Source: Xenococcus sp. PCC 7305 (GTDB lineage Bacteria; Cyanobacteriota; Cyanobacteriia; Cyanobacteriales; Xenococcaceae). From it: a stretch of DNA of 34,671 nucleotides. Of the stretch, positions 12,001-27,000 are shown one piece after another. The stretch spans positions 1-34,671 of the forward strand of contig NZ_ALVZ01000165.1 in assembly GCF_000332055.1 (NCBI RefSeq), written 5' to 3'. Position 1 is the first letter of the stretch, and the number at the start of each line of letters is the position of its first letter. The position numbers were made by a program, and so were the translations under genes. The notes beneath the pieces were generated by a model. It was not told where the DNA came from. It did not search any database and saw nothing but the letters and a program-made list of their open reading frames with translations.

Positions 12001-15000
12001 GCGCGATAAAATATTCTGTCTCCCTCTGGATCACTCGCTAAATCTGCCAAAGGAATTTGGACACTCAGATCCTCATGAGTTAAAGCATTGCTATTAATAA
12101 CTACCGGAGCTTGATTCGCACTAAATCCATAATTGCTACCGAGAATCTGGACATCGATTTTATCAATAACGCGATCGTGATTCAGATCCAGCGCAATATC
12201 ATAACCTGCATCCCCCAAAGCATTACCCAAAGCAGCAGTTACGGCTTGACTATCCAGCCCATCAACCACACCATCACCATTCACATCACCTGCAATACCT
12301 AACCGTAATTGATAATCAGCATCACCATTAACCGCCAACAGATTTAATCCCGCTTTCTCAATAGCAAATAGAGCAAAACTACTATTAGTATCAGTTTGAG
12401 TGCTAACGGGAGTTAAACCCTCAATGCTTGGTAATTCAGTACTTCCATTAACATCAACACCTAACAAAACAAATCCTGTGGCGGTTGAATTAATTTCCGA
12501 ATCACGGAATCCCAAACTATAAAGATCACCATTGCCATCACTTAAAGTACCGCTAGTTAATGTCCCATTAAAGCGACTTGCCGTACCTAAATCTGCCTCT
12601 AGAGGTAAGATTTGTGGATTATCGAAATATGCGATCGCGGAGCGATCCGCTTTGCGGTCCGCTTCTCCTGTATCTCCAGCGATTAAATTCAAACCAGATT
12701 CGCCATAACTGTAACGAACCGAATCCCCCACAGAGATATTTCTTACACCTACCAAATTACCTGCATCATCATAGGTATAGGCGATCGCGTCACCATTAGG
12801 AGCCGTAATTTGAGTCAATCTACCCGCATCATCAGACTCAAAGCTGACCATCTCACCCGTCTCTGCATTGAGAATGCCACTATCGCTATAAATCAACCGT
12901 GTCCCATCAGCAGTAATCTGTTCTACAACAGTTCCATCAGCATCCAATCGATATATTATTCCGTCAGGTGCTGTCAGCTGATAGGCAAAACCGCCTTCTG
13001 CCCTCTGCCCTCTGCCCTCTGCCTTCAAATTATATGGTCTTGCTGTTTGTAGATCGTAATAACGTCCCCTGGCTACGCTCAAGACAGCATCCGCAGATTC
13101 CAGACTATAGTTAACATCTGCATCCGCAACCCAAGCAGGTTTATAGTAAGTTAATCCCGTAATCTCTTCAGCAACAGGTTGGAAAGTAAAACCAACTCGT
13201 TCCCCATCAGGCAAAGTCAGATAAACCCTGGTGCCATTCTCAAACGGAATTTCCCCTCTGCTGCTGCCCTCTGCCTTCTGCCCTCTGCCTTCATTGCTTG
13301 TTTCTAAATTAAAATTACCATTGGCTAATTCCCAACCATTACCAAAACTGCCAACTTGATCGCGATTTAAAGAATCATAACGACGAACCAGATTAATTAC
13401 TGTTTCATCTACTGTCTCATCAACTGACTCACCAGTAAATGCGATCGCCAAATCTGTATCCTGGCGTAAATACTGCTTTTGCTTACTATTGCTCCTTACC
13501 TCTACAACAATCTCTGTAGTAGAAGTTCGACCTTTAATATCAGTAGCAGTCAACTCCAAAGTATAGAAACCATTGCCATATAGAGCAGGATCTAAAGTAG
13601 TAATTGCCTGATTATTAAAAGTTCCATAACCAGAAGCCAGAACTTCTGACTCTTGACTTTTGACTCTTGACTCTTGACTCCTAAATACTTCCAATACCCA
13701 CTCATCCAGATTAGTATCACTAACCGTTCCTGTAATTGAAATTACCTCTCCAGCAACAGATTCATCTAATCCCAAACCAAAAGCCACAATCGGCTCGTCT
13801 TCATCTTCAGGATCTCTAACCTTAATCACCTCTGTGGTTGTCGCAGTCCTTCCCGCCGCATCAATAGCTGTCGCAATAACCTCGATTCTTCCTGGTTGGT
13901 CGGGAACAAATTCACCCCGATTCCTACTATCTAATGTCAACTCAGTCCCATTGGCTGTGAGAGTAACATTGTCAATATCAGTGAAACTATCAGCTAAAGC
14001 ACTAATCACCACCTTCTGCCCAGGAATTGCTGGGAAACTCGGTGTCAATTCAATATTAACGATGGGTGGTGTAGGTTGAGTTTCAACACGAATCAGCGCA
14101 TTCTTCTCAGCAATTATTTCTCCATCTGATATTTGATAAGTGACAACATAGTCTCCCACTTGTCCAGGGGAAGGAGTCCAGGTAACTATTCCTGTATTGG
14201 GATCTAAGACTGCTCCAGCAGGTAAATTTTCCGCACTATATTGCAGAGCTATTGGTGGTGAACTATCGGGGGTAGGAACATATAAATCAGGATCATCTCC
14301 TTGTAAAGTAAATTGTAGTTCTTCACCCAAAGCGACAATCTGTGGTGCTACATCGATAGTTGGCGTGCGATTGACATTCCTAACCAGAATTTCTACTATT
14401 TCAGAATCTGGTACCAATCCAGAATCCTCGGTTTCATTCCCATCAGTAACCGCAAATTCCAGGTAGTAGACTCCTGCTTGTCCGTAGTTGGGTTTCCATT
14501 TAAATTCCCCTGTACTACTATCGAGTCTTGCGCCTTCTGGCAAATTCGCGATCGCTGAATAGAAAATCGGCTCGGCGTCAAAATCATTTCCTTTGAGGTT
14601 GAAGATTAATTCAACATTCTCTCTTGTTGCTTGTGTGGGTAGGGGAGTTAGTGATGGCGGACGGTTATTGTTTGCAACATTAATATTCACTGTTTGCGAG
14701 CTGCTACTATGGCCATCGCTCAGAGTGAATTCAATATTGTCATAAACTCCTTGGCTGAAGAAATCCGGTGTCCAGGTAAATTGTCCTGTAGCAGGATCTA
14801 AAGTTGCGCCTCGGGGTAAATTCTTGACACTGTAGGTTAACTTATCAAGATTATCATCATCAGTCTTATCGAGATTATCATCATCAGTTCCTCCTAAAGC
14901 AAAGGATAAAGTATCACCTTCGATCACATTTTGCTCTGCGATCGCGGGTAAAGTTGGTGCAATATTTGTGTCCTTAACTACTAAGTTAAAAGTTTGTTCG

Positions 15001-18000
15001 CTGCTTAGAATCTCACTAATATCTCCATTGGCGTCATCTTCAACTTTAATTGTGATGGGATACTTATTATCGAGATCTGCATCGGTGGGAGTCCAACTAA
15101 ATAATGCTTGTCCATAAACATCATTGGTAGTTAAGATTTCCTCATCAGATAATCCTGTAGCAGAGAAAGTTAAATCATCTTGATCTAGATCTGTAGCGAA
15201 GATAGTGAATTCTAAAGGTTCATTGACAATGGCTATTTTGTCACCAATATATTGCAGGGCAGGACGTTCGTTAACAGCTTCAACAGTAAGAATAAAGGAA
15301 TAGCTGGCCGATACATTGCCTTCATCGGTGGCAATTAAGATGATAGGATAATTACCGCGATCGCCATCACCTGGTATAGCCTGGAGATTAGCTGTGCCAT
15401 CGCCGTTATCTGTGAGGGTGACAAAATCTGGTAACCCAAAACCACCGACTCCTGTACCTCTAATCGCGATCGGATCACCGTCGGGATCACTAGTCTCAAT
15501 AACTAAATCTAAAGTTTCTCCCCGTTGTACAGTTTGATTGGAAATTGCAGGGATCTCTGGCGGACGATTAACATCCCCAATTGTGATCTCAATCGTTTGA
15601 GTTGTGATTTCTGGCTCATCACCATCACCATCATCAGTCGCCGTAACTGTAAAAGAATGAACTCCTGCATCATCAAAGTCAGGCTCCCAATTAAAGATAG
15701 CAGTTTCGAGATCAAAAGTTGCGCCATCAGGTAATCCCGTTACCAAATAGTTAACCGTGGGGTTCGTTCCTTCGAGTACAGTCAACTTACCATTCGATAA
15801 CCGTTCTTGAGGCACAAAGCCGGGATTATCAGGATCAAAGGCAAAGGCTCTAAAGCTAACAGTTTGACCTTCAACAGCAAACCAACTATCTATATTATTG
15901 AAGACTGGAGCCGCATTGACATTGAGAATTTCTAGCTGAGCAATTTCAGTGGTAGAAGCTTCGCCATCACTTACCGTAAAGGGTATCGAATATTCCCCAG
16001 CCTGGAAGAAATCAGGAGTCCATTCAAACACCCCTGTATTCGGATCAAGGAATGCCCCACCAGGTAGCGAATTACTTTTGAATTGTAAGGGCGAACGGCC
16101 GTTCGCCCCTACGGGATCGGGATCGCTTGCCTGTAGCTGGAACCGAATCGCATCACCTTCTACATAGGTTTTCGGTACTATAGGCAATAAATTTGGGGCT
16201 TGATTTGCCGGTGCAATAAGAAAATCAGTAGTGGTTGCAACTTGGTTTACACCATCACTAACAATAAAGGTGACATCTTCATAGGTTCCGGCGTTATCAA
16301 AACCAGGAATCCAAGAAAATATTCTGGTTTCACTATCAAAACTGGCCCCAGCAGGCAGATTATCGGCCCAATATTCCAGGCGATCGCCATCGGCATCACT
16401 AGCACTGATATTCAGTTCGATTAATTCACCTTCATTGCCATTAATATCTTGGGATAAGGGAATGAATACCGGTTCTTGATTACCTCCTGCCACATCAATC
16501 GTAAATTCTTGAATTGCGCGACCACCACGACTGTCATAGACATGTAAGGTAATATCAGTTTGCACCGGACTATCGGCAGTGGGATTCCAGGTAATGGTGC
16601 CATTATTATTGTCAATGGTCATTTCTTCTGGAGCATCGTAGAGTAGATAACCAATCACGCTACCATCGGGATCTTCGGCCAGAACATCGTAAGAATAGAG
16701 TTCGCCTGCTATGGCAGCGGTTACAGGGTTACTAGTAAAGACAGGCGCTTGATTCGTAGTTGGTAAAGTATAAATCGCTGGCTCAAATTCAAACCGTACT
16801 GCATCAGGATTATAAATAGTTACGGTCTGGCCTGTAATAGATTCTCCAGGTTCTAAAACACCATCTTCTAGTGATGTACTTAGATCAAGGAAATAGGCTC
16901 CCAATTCACTACGATTGACGTAATTGAGAGGTTCAGCGGTATTGTTGTTGTTATCAGATTCTAGTAGAAGGGCGATCGGCAATAGCAAATCATAATCAGC
17001 TCTATTTGTCAGAGAAACATCAAAGGAGACAGTTTTGTTAGCGCGATTAGAACGAGTATTAGTAAATTCTAAATCAACAAAAGCTGAGAAATCCGAAACT
17101 GCTGTAAAGTCAAATTGATATGCTTCTGTAAGTTCCAGACCTTCAATATTCTCAAGATTAGGAGCAATAGAGAATGTATAGTTATCCGTTTCTAACGCAT
17201 TGAAGTTGAGAGTCGCTGTATTACTAGTTGCATCATAGGAAATGCTCACAGGAGTCAAACTATTACCGCTACTCTTACTGGTTAAGCTATAGTTATCAGG
17301 ATTGAGAACTGAATCAGCCTCGGTAGCTTCGCCAACATACATTTCTTGGTCGAAAGTAACGCTTACTGTACCTCTCGGGAGAGCTACAATGCCGTCGGTC
17401 GGAGGATTAGTAAAGGCGATTTCTGGAGGAATTAGAGGGGAGAAGACATCAACTTGATTCGATTGGGAAATTAACACTCTACTATCAGAAGTTGTTTGCA
17501 AAATATCCCCGCGACTACCTCCTTTAGCAACAGTGACAGAATTTCTAGTGGCTAGATCTACCATGATTAATTCGCCACTATTACTAGAAATAAAGAGCAA
17601 ATTATCTAATTCTGTATCTTCTTGACCAAAAGCTAGAGAATCTATGGGTAGTTCGAACTCTAATAATGATTGAGGTATGTTATTTAGCCTTTCATTGTCA
17701 GGTTTTTCCCTAACGGTTTCTGGATTAGGAACAAAACGAACTACTTCCCCACGATTGGGCCAACGATTAGCCCAGAGATTCCCAAAATTATCAAATTCTA
17801 AATTACCGACTCTGAGATTACTAAAGTGAGTAAAGGTTTCCGCGATCGCATCAAAAATCTCAATCCCATTACCCGAAGAAACATAAATTAACCCCGTTTC
17901 AGGATCGATCGCCAAAGATTGAGTTATGCCATCACCATATTGGTTAAGAATCTCTCCTGTACTGCTATCGAGCTGAAGTAATGCTCCACCACCTGTGGTT

Positions 18001-21000
18001 GCCCAAAGAGTATTATTTTCATCAAGTTCTAAGTCAAAGATCGGCACTGGTAATTCAATTAAAGCTCGACCCACATCTCCACCAACACGATCTATTTGAT
18101 ATATAGAACCGCGATTTCTGCCACCACTGATCAGGAACGATTCATCAGGTAATTCAACAATTGCCAGAGCAGAGATATCACCATGACTTTCTGCAATTCC
18201 TGTAGCAAAAGCAGAAGCTTTAAAGGGACGTAAAACACTATTAAATTCTGAAGGATTAGTGGTGTTGAGAGTACCAGGAACTCCTGTTACTTCATTAAAA
18301 ATCGGATTAGTCGGGAGAATAATTTCTGGTTCTGGTGCAGGAGTGGGAGTTGGTTCGCTGGTTTGTCCAACACTAGTGAGACTACCTAAGTTAGTGCTAC
18401 TCCCATCGTCTGGAGCATTAACCCCCAAGGGAGGCAATTCGGTATTCCCTGCATTGTCAGTTGCTAAAGCAAGAAATTCATAGGTATGTCCCGCTTCTCC
18501 CGTGAAAACAGCTTCGGTATCGGTAGTTTGTTGCTGCCAAATCGTAAAGTTGCCACCGTCTTCAGCTACATAAACCGTGACATGTCTGACTCCTGAACCC
18601 TTGGTGTCCTCAACTGCATTCCAGCTTACGAGATAATCATTGTCGCTACCATTTAGAGCTTCGACATTAATTGTAGTTACAGGCGCAGCACCATCGATAG
18701 TATTAGTGATAGTCGGCGTATCTAAAGTTGGAGCTGTATTGTAGATAATTCTGGCATTGGCACTGATCTGATCTCCCGTAACGAGATCCTCTTTGGGTGC
18801 GATCGTATAACCAACAAAACCACTACCAGAACCGATCGCATCATTAGGTGGCAGCAATCCAAAATCAGGATCATCTATCACTTCTCCTGTTTCGGGGTCG
18901 ATCGCCTGTAACAACCAACTAACAGTAGCAGTAAGATTATCACTATCATCATCATCAGGCAGAACTAATAATCCCGCATTCACCCGCAGAATAAAGCCTT
19001 TGGTACCGGTAAAGTCAAAGTCTCCAGCAAATGTCCCGCGACCTTCAGGAATATGAACTCGGATATCTCCTATCTGAAGATCTCCCAAACGGAAGGAACG
19101 CGGATCTAAATTCTTATCGAGTTCCGTAACAATATTAATCTCACCAACACTAGCATTGGCATTAGGCGAATTAGCAAATTGAATTGTATAGGGTAAGGCT
19201 TCTCCTAGAGGAATCAGACCATTTTCTTCTGTAGTAACGGGTCCTATAATATTACTAAGTTCGTTCACTTCCCCTGAACCTTCTGGGAACTGATTAAAGT
19301 TAGGATTAGGAACATTAGTCGCATCAGGTAAATTTAAGAACTCGTCACCAAAGGGAACATAAATATTAAAGGCTTCAAAATGGGTAGGTGCGGTGAAGCC
19401 CAAATCATACAGCTCTGGCTCGGGAGGCTCATTTTTCCCAGTTAATGCTTCATCATGGCCATACCATTTTCTTAATTGTTCAAAGAAATATAAGAGATCG
19501 CCATCGGTAATAATTTCTTCTCCAGCTGCCCCAACTAAGACGCCACTAGCCAAAGTCGCCATCATACTCGCAACTAAAGGATTTTCCCTTACTGTTGGCG
19601 CTTCATCTTCTTGTCTGAGTAATCCCGCAGCTTCTAGTGCAGCGAGATAGGAAGCAACCCAAATATCGGGATCTGCCGCGAGTAAGGCTAAGCTGGAAGT
19701 CGCTTCAGGATCATTGAGAATATTTTCTCTTAGGGTTAAAGCCGATTCAGTTTGTTGAGCAATAAATTCGTCCCGAGTCAGGACAGTTGCAGCGGCTTGA
19801 ATATGGAATTGGAAAGCAATCTTGGCATCATCTTCAGGCTCTAATTTTTCAAACGCATCTGGTTGTAATGCCAGCAAATCATTTAACCCAGGATAAGCTT
19901 GGGCATTAAAGGTGAATCCGCTGACCCCAGCAGTTCGAAAGTCATAGATGTAACCAGGAGCAAGAATTTCGCCATCAGTGTTGATATCCGAAACTAAACT
20001 TGCCCAAGGTACATCTCCTAGAGAATTATCTGATGTGGCAATGGGGGGCGTACCTCGTAAATTAGAAGTGAATCCCACATAGGGTAATTCTGTTATTCCA
20101 GCTTCTTTCGTAACTGGGTCGTCAAAAAGACCAAAGAGAAAACGATTATTTTGTAATTCAGGAACTCCAAATTGGAAGTGAACATAGGGAGTATCGAGAT
20201 TGGTTAGACTTCGGACAGCAACGCTATAGGTTCCTGTTTCTCCTGCTGTGAGGATTCGAGGACCACCTGAACCGACTGTGATATCCCGTTCGATCGCTCT
20301 TTCGACTAAATAGCGGTAGGGCGCGATCGCTTCTTCGCCATCGGGATTAATAACCTTAACGTCATAGAGTCCGTGGGGTGCATCTTCAAAATCAAAAATC
20401 GCAATAATATGAGTTCCATCAATGACTTCATAGGATGCGGGAATAAATTCGCCAATTCCAGGACGAACGAACTCCACTAGGGCATCTTCACGGAATCTAG
20501 CGCCATAGATATGGGTTGTTACATATTTACTATCGCCACCGCGATCGCTAATAACATCACTAATCCCAAAAGGCAGCGACTGAGCTAAGAGGCTAATATT
20601 TTCTTTACCAGGTGAGAAAAAGCCGTTGGCCAAAATATAGTAAGTACCTGGCTCAGTAGTCGGGACAATTAATGATTGATCCGCATTTAATCCACCGTCA
20701 TAGGCAAAATCATAATCGGCAGTAGTAGGAACCGATCCTTGTTTAATAAATAATTCATTAGCAGCATTATCCTTATCTGAATCTAAGATGACTTGGAGAG
20801 TATCCCCAGCATCAACATCGATTTGATAGAGACGAGATTGTCCTGTAACTAAAGTAGTATCTTTCTTAACTCCTAGACGAATTTCTTCTACTTTTATATT
20901 GAGAATATCTCCAGAAGCTGTCTGATTATTATCTTCATTCGTTTCATAGATTTGATTATAAATATCAGGACGAACAATGATGCGATAACCTTCCTCACGT

Positions 21001-24000
21001 GGAAAAGCAGGAGGTAAAATCGCTTCTAGTTGTGGAGTATGGTATTCTCCTGGTGCCAATGGGCCTGTAAGCCGAACTCGACCTAAGAGAGTATCTCCAA
21101 TATCCCAGCGATCGTCTTTAGATAAATAGACCGCATCACTCCAAGTACCCTCAACAATATTAGGATCTTTCCCATCAATAATTTTATTAGTAGTCTTCCA
21201 TTGAATAGTGATGTTATCTCCAGAGAAAACCTTATTTGTAGAATTGATATCAGGGAAAGTTATACCCTCAACTTGCAAATCTACTGGTGGTTGAAATTCT
21301 ACGAATAAAGGAAAAGGTTCATTACTATCAGCATCAGCAGGGTTAGTCCTAGCACGAGAGTTATTAAAATCCAAACCTCCTTCAAAAACCTGATCTTTGC
21401 GCCTAGAAGATGCAGGATCTGTAATTACAAAAATGTAAAATGGTTCCGATGGCAATGGTTCCGATAAATCGGTGGGAACATCTATTAAATTTGTGGGAAC
21501 ATCTATGGTTATGTTCTCGATATAACTTTCTCCAGCATTTAAACCACCATCATGGAGTATAGATTTTAAATAAATATCACTTTCTAAATCCAAGAATTGA
21601 TCTCTACTAAAATAAACTAAATCGCTCCAGCTCTCTTGAGTCGGATTACCAGTTCCTGTATTAGTGACTTTATAAGTTAAATCGAAGGTTTGTCCGACAA
21701 AGACTTTTGTTGTGCCCTCAAGAATTTTGACTTCAGTTACCTGTAAATCTGGAGGATTTCGTAGAGTAATTTGTAACCCAGCTTCAGTTATGTTATCCCC
21801 TTCATCTTGAAATTCTTCCACACGCGCTAGATTTCTACGGGTAGGGACCCTATAGCCTTTCTCATAATCGATAGCAGAACCATTTATGATCCCAGTAATA
21901 TTAGAATCGGTAAAGACTAAGATGTAATAATTGCCTTCAATATTTTCTGGAAGTTGAACATTAAGATTAGCATCGTAAGAAGCCCTAATATCTAGTACAC
22001 CCTGACGTTCATACTCACCAAGTAAAGTATCCTCTAAATCTAAAGAAGGATCTCTTGACAAATAAACCCGATCAAACCATTCCCCAGTCCTCGTTGCTCT
22101 GGTGCCATTATTAGTCGTAGTCCAGCTTATGGGAATGATACTCCCTGATTCAGAGGTGGGAATTGTACCTTCCGAATTTGAAGTAATATCGTCAATTCGC
22201 AGAGCAGTTACTTCTAAATCTGGTTCCCGATAAACAACCGACAGTTCAGTTTCATCCAAATTATTACTGCGATCTTCAAACCCACGAGAAACAAACTGTT
22301 CTCTCGAACCTGTATTATGAATTCTTCCCCTAATATCGGTAGGATTTCCTTGATAATCTACAATAGATGTTCCTGCTGGTTTATTAAGGAGATCGGTCTC
22401 AACATAGATATAATATTCTCCTTCAATTCCTTGAGGTAAGGTAAATTCTTGAGTTTGAGTATAAGTACCATTCTCGCCATCATATGTGCCTAGAGGAGTC
22501 TCAGGACTGTAAATAACTCTACCTAATTCAGTTGCTCGACTTAGATCTAATATTGGGTCGGGAGATATCCAAACTCCGTCATACCAATATTTAGTACCAG
22601 ACCACATAGGAGCACCCTGATTGATTACTTTCCATTGCACCTCAATTTTTTCACCAGAGAAACTGGTTTCAGGAACTGTAATCGAATCAACTACGAGATC
22701 TGCTGGTGCATTATCAACCATAGTCTTGGCAAACCTTGCATTATTATTTCCAAAAGCTCCTTCCCAAGCAGGTTGAGTACCACTATTAGTGACAACAATT
22801 ACATATTGACCAACCGCAGCAGGAGATAAATCAAAATCAGCTATCTGCTCATAACTTTCTCCTGGAGCCAAACCTCCTTCATAAGTGAATGAACCTAAAT
22901 TCCAGATTACGGATGATTTATCAAGACTAGGAGCATCAGTCAGATAGACAAAGTCTCTCCAGCTCTCATCCCTAGTTGCTCCTCCACCATCATTTTTTAC
23001 TGTCCATTTCACTCTAAAGGGATCTCCTCCTTTAGCTTTGTTGGGAATAGGAAGAATAATATCTTGAACGACCAAATCTGGTGCTGGAGTTGGGAGAATG
23101 GTTATGGGTTTTGCCTTATAGTTATTATTTCTTAATTCATTAGAATCATCGAGATTGATATTATCTGTGAAAGTATTTTCCAAAACAACATCATAAGTAT
23201 CGCTCCAGGGCGTGATGTACCATTCTCCTGTTATTACCTGATCAGGAATGGTCACGCTTACTGTTTCGCGATATTCTCCTTCAGTAGTTATTTCTGATTC
23301 AGCGGTGAGTTCTCCTCTATGGGTAATGGTTTTGAGTAAAATGTCTTCCGATCTTTTCTCTATATTTGCTGCGGATGGACGACCTTGATCTCTAGTTAGC
23401 CAAATTGTATCCGTCCAACTGTCAACATTAGTTGTTCCCACACCTTTATTCGTGACGGTATAACTCACTTCAATGGTTGAACCTTCAAAAGCCCGCTCTG
23501 GGGCAAACACATCACTGGTCACTAGATCGGAAAGGGACGTACTGTCACTTCCAGTACCATTATCGGTAAAATCTACGAAAAACTGTTCGGACTTAGTATT
23601 GTTGTTCTCTTTGTCTTTCGGTAATTCGTTAACCTTATTTCCACTATCAGTTTCAACGATTATATGGAAATTACCTTGGAAACGTTGCGGAACTTTAAAT
23701 TGAGCGGTCCTAGAAGTGTAACTTGCCCCTGCTCCTAAGGCTGAACCATTTTTTAAACTGTCTACAATAATATCGTCAGAACTAATCTGATCATCTAGAG
23801 ACAAATAAACTGTATCTGTCCAATTGGGAGTGTTTGTGCTAGCGGAGGTGCTTTCATTCGTTACGGTAAATTCTACTGCGATAGTCCCATTTTCATCTAC
23901 TTTATCTGGTATCGTAATCGATTCAACTTGTAGGTCTGGTCTAGCAGGTAATGTTAGTTCAATTGGTTGTCCATCAATAGTAATGTTGTTTGCAGTGTTA

Positions 24001-27000
24001 GTACCTTCAAACAAACTTTCCTGAAACAGAATAGAAGCATTGGTCTCAACTACAATTTGATATTCTCCCTGTAGTTCTGGTGGGATAGTAATTTGTTCTT
24101 GACGAATATAGGATTTCCCTGCTTCCAATCCTGAATCATAGGTATAGTTTCCCAATCGAATCTTTTCTGGGAGAGTCCCATCCTCGGGAGATTCCGCCTT
24201 TTGCAGAGAGATTTGGTCTGTCCAACCACCGATCGCGTTTCCTTGTCCTTTATTCGCAACCTCCCAAGTCAGATCAATTTTCTCTCCAGATTTAATCGCA
24301 CTAGGTGCGGTAATATCTATAACTTCCAAATCTGGTGGCGGAGTTAATTGGACTTCAAAGATAGCGGAGGTATTACTGTTGTTTTTATCGTAAATAAATT
24401 CAAAGGGGCCTCCAGTTTCGGCAATTAGGTAATAATCTCCTTCAATCCCATCTGGCAAAGTGACCGTAGCAGAGCGCTCATAACTACCTTCAAAAGCTAA
24501 GGCCCCAGCATGATTAAATGATCCTAATGGAATCCTTTTATCGTCAGAATCACTAACTAAATATAGAGTATCGTTCCAACTGCTAGTATTCGTGAGACCA
24601 ATTCCATCATCAGGATCATGTTCTGGAATACCATCTTTATCAATACCATTAGTTACTGTCCATGAAACAGATAATGGTTGTCCGCTACTAGCTGTACTGG
24701 TAGGTTTAACTTCGGTTATTTGCAAATCTGCATAGGGAATTGGTAGTACATCAAAGAAGGTGATGTTACCCTCCTCATCTTTTGCTTTTTCTTGAATATT
24801 GTCGTCTTTTAATCCATTTTCAAAGACCAGATTTTCGCGATCGCTTTCTACGTAGAGACGATAACGACCTTCAAAGGATGCGGGGAAAAGTATTGATTGG
24901 GTTTGGGTATAGCTTTCGTCTTTTCCTAATCCACCAGTATGAACAAATTCACCAAGAATCGTCTCTTTATTGTCATCCTCAGAAACAATAAATACGGTAT
25001 CTGTCCAACTATCTTCTGGTCCTCTGCCTGTTCCTGTATTGGTGACTGTCCAGCTAATTTCTACTCTGGCTGGATCATCTATCGTCACATCTGGCGCAAT
25101 GACATCTGATACGACTAGATTGTTATAGGTAGGTAATAAAAGATCAATTTTTTTTGTAAAAATATTATTAGTGGGGTCACTATCAATTTGACTAGATTGA
25201 GCTTCGATAATTAGATGCCAATCACTTGCTAAGTCAATATCAAAAGTGTCAATAATAAATTGCTGATTAAAATCATAAATGCTATTTTGCGCCAAGATTG
25301 TGTTATCCGTCTCGTTAAAGTTCCCTAAAATAATATCGTTATTATCTTTAACATCATCTTGAGAGAGATAGACGGTATTATTCCACCCTTCAACCTCAAT
25401 TACATCTTCATTGCTAACTTGCCATTGAAGATCAAATTCTTCATTCCAATATATAGTATCTGGTACATTAACTGGTGTTACTTGAATATCAGTTAAACCA
25501 ATTTTTATCGGAAGAGAATAAACATTATCTGCTTGCTCAGTTTCAACTAATGCATTGTCTAAATCAGTAACAAATAATAGATAATAATCTCCAGTTAAAT
25601 CATTGGGAATAGTAATATTAGTATCAATAGTATAACTCTCATTACTTGCTAAACTGCTATATCCATATTGGCTAAATAAATTAGAATCATTATTATCTAA
25701 GATATTATCTTTTGACAAATAGACATCATCTCGCCAAAAACTAAGCGCGATCGCATCAGCATCTGTATCATTAGAAACTTGCCAAGATACTGGAATTACT
25801 TGATTAGATGTTACGGAAACAGGTGCAATTACATTTTCCACTTCTAAGTTAGCAACTTGAATATCTAATGGAGCAGCATAAACATTTGTATTTGTGTTGG
25901 CCTCTGGTACCTCATCAAAAAAATCAGTAACAAACAAAAGATATTGAAGTCCTTGCCTTGTCTCAGGAATATTAATTGATAGATTACGACTATAGCTATC
26001 ATCAGCTAATAAAAAGTTTATGTTGCGAGAGCCTAAAAAATCATCATTATCATCAAAAGTTTGATTGTCCGATAAATAGACGCGATCTTGCCAAGAAACA
26101 TCATCAGAAAATGCTGCACCATTGCCGCTATTAGCTACTATCCAAGAAACATCAAAAGATTGATTTAAACTTGCGGTAGCAGGAGTAACAACAGATGTAA
26201 TTGCTAATTCTGCTTGTTTGATAGATATTGGTTTTGCCAGAATATTATCTTCTTCATCAACTTCTCCTTGAATATCATTGCTGTCAGTAATCAATAATAT
26301 ATATTTATTGCCTAATGTCGCTGAATCTGGAATTTGGACTGTTTGTAAGACATCATAATGAGCTTGAGCTGCTAATGGAGTTTGATCTATTATCTGTTGT
26401 CGATCAAGATAAATATCGCTATCGTCATAATCTGGATCATCAGACAAATAAATTTCGTCAGTCCAATTAGCCGCAGCTTGATGATCTCCAATATTCTTTA
26501 CTGTCCAAGATAATGTTATATTTTCATTCAAAGATGCTGCTCCTGGGACAGTCGCATCTGTAAGTTTTAAGTTAGTTGCAGTTAACTTTATTGGTACAGA
26601 ATAAACATTATCATCCTCATTCGTTTCAGGAAAATTATTTGCTCTGTCTGTCACAAAGAAAAGATAACGCGAGCCAGTACCAATACTTTTAGGAATTGTT
26701 ATTTCTGTGGCTGCATCATGGCTTTTTCCTGAATTGATTAATGTATTATTTTCGTATTGATAATTACCTAGATAAATATCATCATTAATATCAAATTTGT
26801 CATCTTCAGAAATATAGACCCCATCTTCCCAAGTAGCTGAAGCTGTTGCTGTTCCTCTATTAGTAACTGTCCAAGATACTTCTATCGTATCGTTTAAGGT
26901 CGCGTCTGTTGGTACATTGGCAGAAGTTATTTCAATATTAGTTGTATCTAAAACCTCAATTGGCAAAGCATAAACATTATCCTCTTCATTAGTTTCTCCC

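Larger units (their letters stand above)
12570..13440 (-). other. RHS/YD-repeat-like segment
   Basis: Residues about 6156-6446. It opens with INLVRRYDSLN and FGNGWELANGNF, then YLTLPDGERVGFTFQP, YQLTAPDGIIYRLDADGTVV, GRLTQITAPNGDAIAYTYDD and AGNLVGVRNI. These are classical YD-repeat motifs as in RHS proteins, here few in number and without a toxin or the RHS core cleavage motif next to them. Three low-complexity insertions (heptamers at 12992-13026 and 13265-13292, a palindromic repeat at 12631-12665) sit inside it. Confidence 0.75.
13440..17440 (-). repeat. Ig-like/cadherin-like array (Big_5-like plus about 11 He_PIG-like units)
   Basis: A bacterial Ig-like (Big_5/SbsA type) module, PPTDGIVALPRGTVSVTFDQ with NTATLNFNALETDNYTFSI, occupies about 17440-17080. 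A beta-rich unclassified piece follows to 16780. Then come repeated units beginning with N-x-A/P-P near 16740, 16475, 16205, 15920, 15565, 15270, 14980, 14680 and 14375, each with a DPDGD-like element, LPxGAxxDxxTGxFxWxP and a closing VSDG. This is the He_PIG / dystroglycan-type cadherin pattern. Two further Ig-like units lie at about 14060-13440. Conserved Asp residues at domain joints fit calcium-rigidified linkers. Confidence 0.75.
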
